Assembly: GCF_000265525.1 (NCBI RefSeq)
Contig: NC_018015.1
Coordinates: forward strand, 1,028,322 to 1,092,321
Direction of reading: 5' to 3'
Length of the DNA stretch: 64,000 nucleotides
Source: Thermococcus cleftensis
Lineage (GTDB): Archaea > Methanobacteriota_B > Thermococci > Thermococcales > Thermococcaceae
Shown: positions 60,903 through 64,000 of the stretch, piece by piece
Layout: every line of letters begins with the position of its first letter
Numbering within the stretch: the stretch's first letter is position 1
The notes under the pieces: generated by a model
The model's database searches: none
What the model saw: the letters and a program-made list of their open reading frames with translations, nothing else
Told to the model about the DNA's origin: nothing
Translations under genes and position numbers: made by a program

Positions 60903-62195
60903 TCAGAGGAAGGGGTTGCGGAACTTCCTGCCCGGATAGACCGCTATCCCCTCCAGCTCCTCCTCGATCCTGATGAGCTGGTTGTACTTGGCGTTCCTGT
61001 CGCTCCTTGCCGGGGCGCCGGTCTTGATCTGGCCGGCGTTGAGGGCAACCGCGAGGTCCGCTATGGTGCTGTCCTCGGTCTCGCCGGAGCGGTGGGAGAC
61101 GACGACGCCGTAGCCCGCCCTAAAAGCCGTGTATGCGGCATCGATGGCCTCGCTCAGCGTTCCAATCTGGTTCACCTTGAGGAGCAGAGCGTTGGCCGCG
61201 CCCATCTCGATGCCCTTCCTTATCCTCTTCGGGTTGGTGACGAAGAGGTCGTCGCCGACTATCTGTATCTTGCTTCCCAGCTCCTTTGTTATGAGAACGA
61301 ATCCTTCCCAGTCCTCCTCGTGGAACGGGTCCTCGATGGAGACTATCGGGTAGCTCGAGACCAGCTCGCGGTAGAGCTCGAGGAGCTCCCCCCTGTCGTA
61401 CTCCTTCCCACCGACGACGTACTTGCCCTTGTCCGGGTGGAAGAACTCGCTGGAGGCGGCGTCGAGGGCGAAGGCTATCTCGTCGCCTGGCTTGTAACCG
61501 GCTTCCTCGATGGCCTTTATGAGAACCTCGAGCGGCTCGGTGGCTTCCTTCATCGGTGGGGCGAAGCCGCCCTCGTCACCGACGTTCACGGCGTTCTTTC
61601 CGTACTTCTCGGCTATGACCTTCTTGAGGACGTGGTAAGTCTCGCTGACCCACCTTATCGCCTCGCGGAAGCTGCTGGCTCCTACGGGCATTATCATGAA
61701 CTCCTGGAAGTCGAGCTCGTTGCCGGCGTGAACGCCACCGTTGATGACGTTGCTCATCGGGACCGGCATGACGTAGGCGTTGGTTCCGCCTATGTACTGG
61801 TAAAGCGGAAGGCCGAGCGCGTTGGCGGCAGCCTTCGCGACGGCGAGGGAAACGCCGAGGATCGCGTTGGCCCCGAGGTTGCTCTTGTTCTCGGTTCCGT
61901 CGAGCTCGAGCATGAGGCTGTCTATGTCCCTCTGCCAGGTGACGTCCATTCCTATGATTTCCGGCGCGATTATCTTGTTCACGTTCTCGACGGCCCTTCT
62001 AACGCCCTTGCCGAGGTAGCGCTTTCCGCCGTCGCGGAGCTCAAGGGCCTCGTGGGTGCCGGTTGAGGCACCGCTCGGAACAGCCGCTCTTCCCATGCTT
62101 ATCGGTGTGTAAACCTCGACCTCGACCGTTGGGTTTCCCCTGCTGTCGAGTATCTCCCTGGCAACGACTCCGGTTATCTCAAAGGGGTTCTCCAT
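60903..62195 (-). CDS. eno: Enolase
   Basis: A 430-residue phosphopyruvate hydratase. [18 protein letters not shown] is at the start. [25 protein letters not shown] with the catalytic Glu, [29 protein letters not shown] and [19 protein letters not shown] carry the metal and active-site residues. It converts 2-phosphoglycerate to phosphoenolpyruvate. ATG 62195 follows GGTGATTGAG; the upstream frame to 62231 is not supported. Confidence 0.97.
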   Translation of the reverse strand: MENPFEITGVVAREILDSRGNPTVEVEVYTPISMGRAAVPSGASTGTHEALELRDGGKRYLGKGVRRAVENVNKIIAPEIIGMDVTWQRDIDSLMLELDGTENKSNLGANAILGVSLAVAKAAANALGLPLYQYIGGTNAYVMPVPMSNVINGGVHAGNELDFQEFMIMPVGASSFREAIRWVSETYHVLKKVIAEKYGKNAVNVGDEGGFAPPMKEATEPLEVLIKAIEEAGYKPGDEIAFALDAASSEFFHPDKGKYVVGGKEYDRGELLELYRELVSSYPIVSIEDPFHEEDWEGFVLITKELGSKIQIVGDDLFVTNPKRIRKGIEMGAANALLLKVNQIGTLSEAIDAAYTAFRAGYGVVVSHRSGETEDSTIADLAVALNAGQIKTGAPARSDRNAKYNQLIRIEEELEGIAVYPGRKFRNPFL

Positions 62196-62284
62196 CTCAA
62201 TCACCTCGGGTGATATTTTTCGGGAGGGCATATAAAGGTTTTAGCCGGCGCTTAGCTTTTAAACCTCCCCCCGAACCTTCTCAC

Positions 62285-62593
62285 ATGGACTGGAAAAGGA
62301 AGCTTCGCGAGGAAGGCTACATCGAGCTTGAGGGTTTCAGGGTAGAACTTACCCTTGACAACACCTTCATGGACCTGGATTACATTCCGAGGATAATAGT
62401 GTACGACGAGGAGACGGGGAGGTGGCACGTGCTCCGGAATCCTATTCCAAAGGGAAAAACGCTAGAGGAGAGCTGGGACAACGCGGTTGGTGTACTGGAG
62501 AGGATAGCCAGCGGGGAGGAAGAGCCCGTTTTTGGGGAGGAGGGTGTTGGGGAGAGGTTTCTCCGTGCCTTGGGGGATCTGGTGGAGAGATAA
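62285..62593 (+). CDS. Small hypothetical Thermococcales protein
   Basis: A 102-residue acidic protein (MDWKRKLREEGYIELEGFRVELTLDNTF…) with no signal peptide or membrane segment. Family not recognised; the pattern of beta strands and a C-terminal helix suggests a small alpha/beta fold. It is divergent from eno. TTTTAAACC lies about 27 bases before the ATG, and there is little room for a ribosome site, so the mRNA may be leaderless. Confidence 0.75.
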   Translation: MDWKRKLREEGYIELEGFRVELTLDNTFMDLDYIPRIIVYDEETGRWHVLRNPIPKGKTLEESWDNAVGVLERIASGEEEPVFGEEGVGERFLRALGDLVER

Positions 62594-62817
62594 TTTTCGT
62601 TTAAATTCCTGATCCCTTAGACGGAGAGTGAGGCTTTCCTTGCGGTGCCCTCTTGGAATTTTTACCAAGACTCCGAAACTTCTACTCGTTGCTGGAGATG
62701 TGTCCAAAAATTGTTTAGATTTCAAAACAGGATCCGCATATTTTCCGAAGACCTACGCATTTTTGGGGAGAAAAACTCTAAATACATTGGTGCGGAGTAG
62801 TCACGGGGTGATGGAAA

Positions 62818-63495
62818 GTGGTTGATCGCATCGATGTTGCCAGGTACATTGACCACACCAATCTCAAGCCATACGCGACTAAAGATGATATAATCAAGCT
62901 CTGCGACGAGGCGATAGAGTACAACTTCTACGCTGTCTGCGTCAATCCTTACCGTGTCAGACTCGCGAAAGAGTATCTGAAGGAGAAGAAGGCCGACGTC
63001 AAGGTCGCCAGCGTCATAGGCTTCCCCCTCGGGGCGACGCCGACCGAGGTGAAGGTCTTCGAGGCGAAGAGGGCACTTGAGGACGGTGCCGACGAGCTGG
63101 ACATGGTCATCAACATCGGCGCGCTCAAGGATAGGGACTACGACTACGTCAAGAGGGATATAGAGGAAGTCGTCAAGGTCGCCCATGAGAAAGGCGCCAA
63201 GGTCAAGGTCATAATCGAGACCTGCTACCTCACCGAGGAGGAGAAGGTGAAGGCCTGCGAGCTGGCAAAGGAGGCCGGGGCTGACTTCGTGAAAACTTCA
63301 ACCGGCTTCGGAACCGGCGGGGCAACTGTGGAGGACGTCAGGCTCATGAGGAAGGTGGTCGGCCCGGAGATGGGCGTTAAGGCCGCTGGAGGAATTAGAA
63401 CCTACGAGCAGGCCCTGGCGATGATAGAGGCCGGGGCGACGAGGATAGGCACGTCGAGCGGGGTAAAGATCGTGGAGGGGTCCCGTGATGGATGA
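62818..63495 (+). CDS. deoC: Deoxyribose-phosphate aldolase
   Basis: A 225-residue Deo[16 protein letters not shown] is at the start, and [14 protein letters not shown] and [12 protein letters not shown] follow. The Schiff-base lysine is in [18 protein letters not shown], and [13 protein letters not shown] follows. It joins acetaldehyde and glyceraldehyde 3-phosphate reversibly. The start is GTG 62818 behind GGGGTGATGG. The gene overlaps the next by 8 bases. In Thermococcales, DeoC is one of the enzymes encoded beside DUF1884 shell proteins. Confidence 0.95.
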   Translation: MVDRIDVARYIDHTNLKPYATKDDIIKLCDEAIEYNFYAVCVNPYRVRLAKEYLKEKKADVKVASVIGFPLGATPTEVKVFEAKRALEDGADELDMVINIGALKDRDYDYVKRDIEEVVKVAHEKGAKVKVIIETCYLTEEEKVKACELAKEAGADFVKTSTGFGTGGATVEDVRLMRKVVGPEMGVKAAGGIRTYEQALAMIEAGATRIGTSSGVKIVEGSRDG

Positions 63496-63772
63496 GCTGA
63501 GGGACCTTCTCAATAAGGCGGTGGAGGAGCTCAGGGAAGAGGGTCTCGAACCGGACATACTTCTCGTTGGTCCCCGCTTCATAGAGTATGCCGTTGAACT
63601 GCTCCGCGAGTGCAGGTTCAAGATATACAAGATAGAGGAGCTCGGTTATGACGCCGTCATAGCCGACTCCACGTACCTCGGCCAGATGAAGCGCGCTTCA
63701 AGGAGGATATCCATAGAACCGCTCCTCGTCGAGAACGAGATGTGGGAAGAAATAAAGAACCTGGAGATTTAG
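63488..63772 (+). CDS. DUF1884, family 4 encapsulin-like A-domain protein
   Basis: A 94-residue protein ([39 protein letters not shown]…). It resembles the archaeal DUF1884 family, of which Pyrococcus PF0899 is a structural example with the A-domain fold of HK97 phage capsids. Such proteins were proposed as family 4 encapsulins that pair with enzymes such as DeoC. ATG 63488 lies inside the end of deoC with GGAGGGG upstream, so the two are translationally coupled. Assembly of a shell here is inferred, not shown. Confidence 0.75.
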   Translation: MDELRDLLNKAVEELREEGLEPDILLVGPRFIEYAVELLRECRFKIYKIEELGYDAVIADSTYLGQMKRASRRISIEPLLVENEMWEEIKNLEI

Positions 63773-63999
63773 ACGAGGTCCTCGACCTCTGGGTACCTCT
63801 TCTTTATCACCCTCGCGAGGGCGGTGCCAACGATAACACCCGTAACCGCCTGGAGCATGTTCACCGGAACCTCTGTGAGCGCCGCGGGGACGCCGAACAT
63901 GTAGGCCTCGAAGGCAAAGTAGCCGGAGACCATTATTATTCCGCCGACGAGACCGGCTATGACCAGGGTGGAAACGTTGTCGCTCCTCCTGGCGAGGTA
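63769..63999 (-). CDS. ECF transporter S component (RibU-like), C-terminal part
   Basis: The last 76 residues of a gene that continues beyond the window. It has two membrane helices (TLVIAGLVGGIIMVSGYFAFEA and LQAVTGVIVGTALARV) and the segment FGVPAALTEVPVNMLQ, typical of ECF S components of the riboflavin (RibU) type. The stop overlaps the end of the DUF1884 gene by 4 bases in the convergent direction. Confidence 0.75.
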   Translation of the reverse strand, partial: YLARRSDNVSTLVIAGLVGGIIMVSGYFAFEAYMFGVPAALTEVPVNMLQAVTGVIVGTALARVIKKRYPEVEDLV

Positions 64000-64000
64000 T

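Noticed and set aside
61092-62066. 324-codon ORF opposite enolase
   Set aside because: Antisense shadow of an unambiguous enolase gene, with no ribosome site.

Overview
The window looks like a chromosome segment of a hyperthermophilic archaeon of the order Thermococcales (Thermococcus-like). The reasons are the GGTGA/GGAGG ribosome sites, T-rich TATA boxes about 25 bases before several starts, the gene content (ADP-forming acyl-CoA synthetase alpha subunit, Kae1, archaeal CarS, CoaD and TpiA, DUF355, DUF365, DUF835, DUF1884), the CGP-CTERM sorting tails, and housekeeping genes richer in G+C than the inserted blocks.

Region by region: (1) 1-13 kb is a defence neighbourhood. A large Eco57I/DrmMI-like adenine methyltransferase is followed by a membrane-tailed TIR protein and a frameshifted partner. 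An opposing three-gene operon ends in a HEPN-like gene. AbiEi/AbiEii toxin-antitoxin genes overlap a PLD-SNF2 helicase fusion. DUF365 and EVE-domain genes follow. (2) 13-16.2 kb holds a helix-hairpin-helix protein with a possible PD-(D/E)XK domain, an RNase J-like metallo-beta-lactamase and a gamma-glutamylcyclotransferase-like protein. (3) 16.7-26.9 kb is an AT-richer island next to a tRNA-Gln gene and a frameshifted tyrosine recombinase. It carries drmA-drmB-drmC-drmMII (DISARM) plus a MIG-type T/G-mismatch glycosylase that overlaps the cytosine methyltransferase. (4) 27-50 kb is core metabolism, tRNA modification, lipid synthesis, molybdopterin (MoaD/MoeB/MoaE), membrane export (RND/MMPL exporter with a divergent GbsR-like repressor and a palindromic operator) and regulators. 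(5) 50-59 kb is a leftward cluster of secreted proteins: a large metallopeptidase, two eroding copies of a three-gene module, CGP-CTERM proteins and small ORFs ending in a shared PYTGVGYY motif. (6) 59-64 kb has a radical SAM gene with a duplicated 5' end and an array of tight hairpins, then enolase, deoC overlapped by a DUF1884 (family 4 encapsulin-like) gene, and the end of an ECF transporter S subunit.

The most interesting system is the DISARM island. At growth temperatures near the boiling point 5-methylcytosine deaminates to thymine quickly. The last gene of the operon encodes a glycosylase with the tyrosine and aspartate pattern of the T/G-specific MIG family, so the operon appears to carry its own repair for the damage that its methylation causes. 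DrmMI-like and DrmD-like genes lie 4-16 kb upstream in a different sequence context, so the locus may be a hybrid of DISARM classes. No drmE and no CRISPR array were seen.
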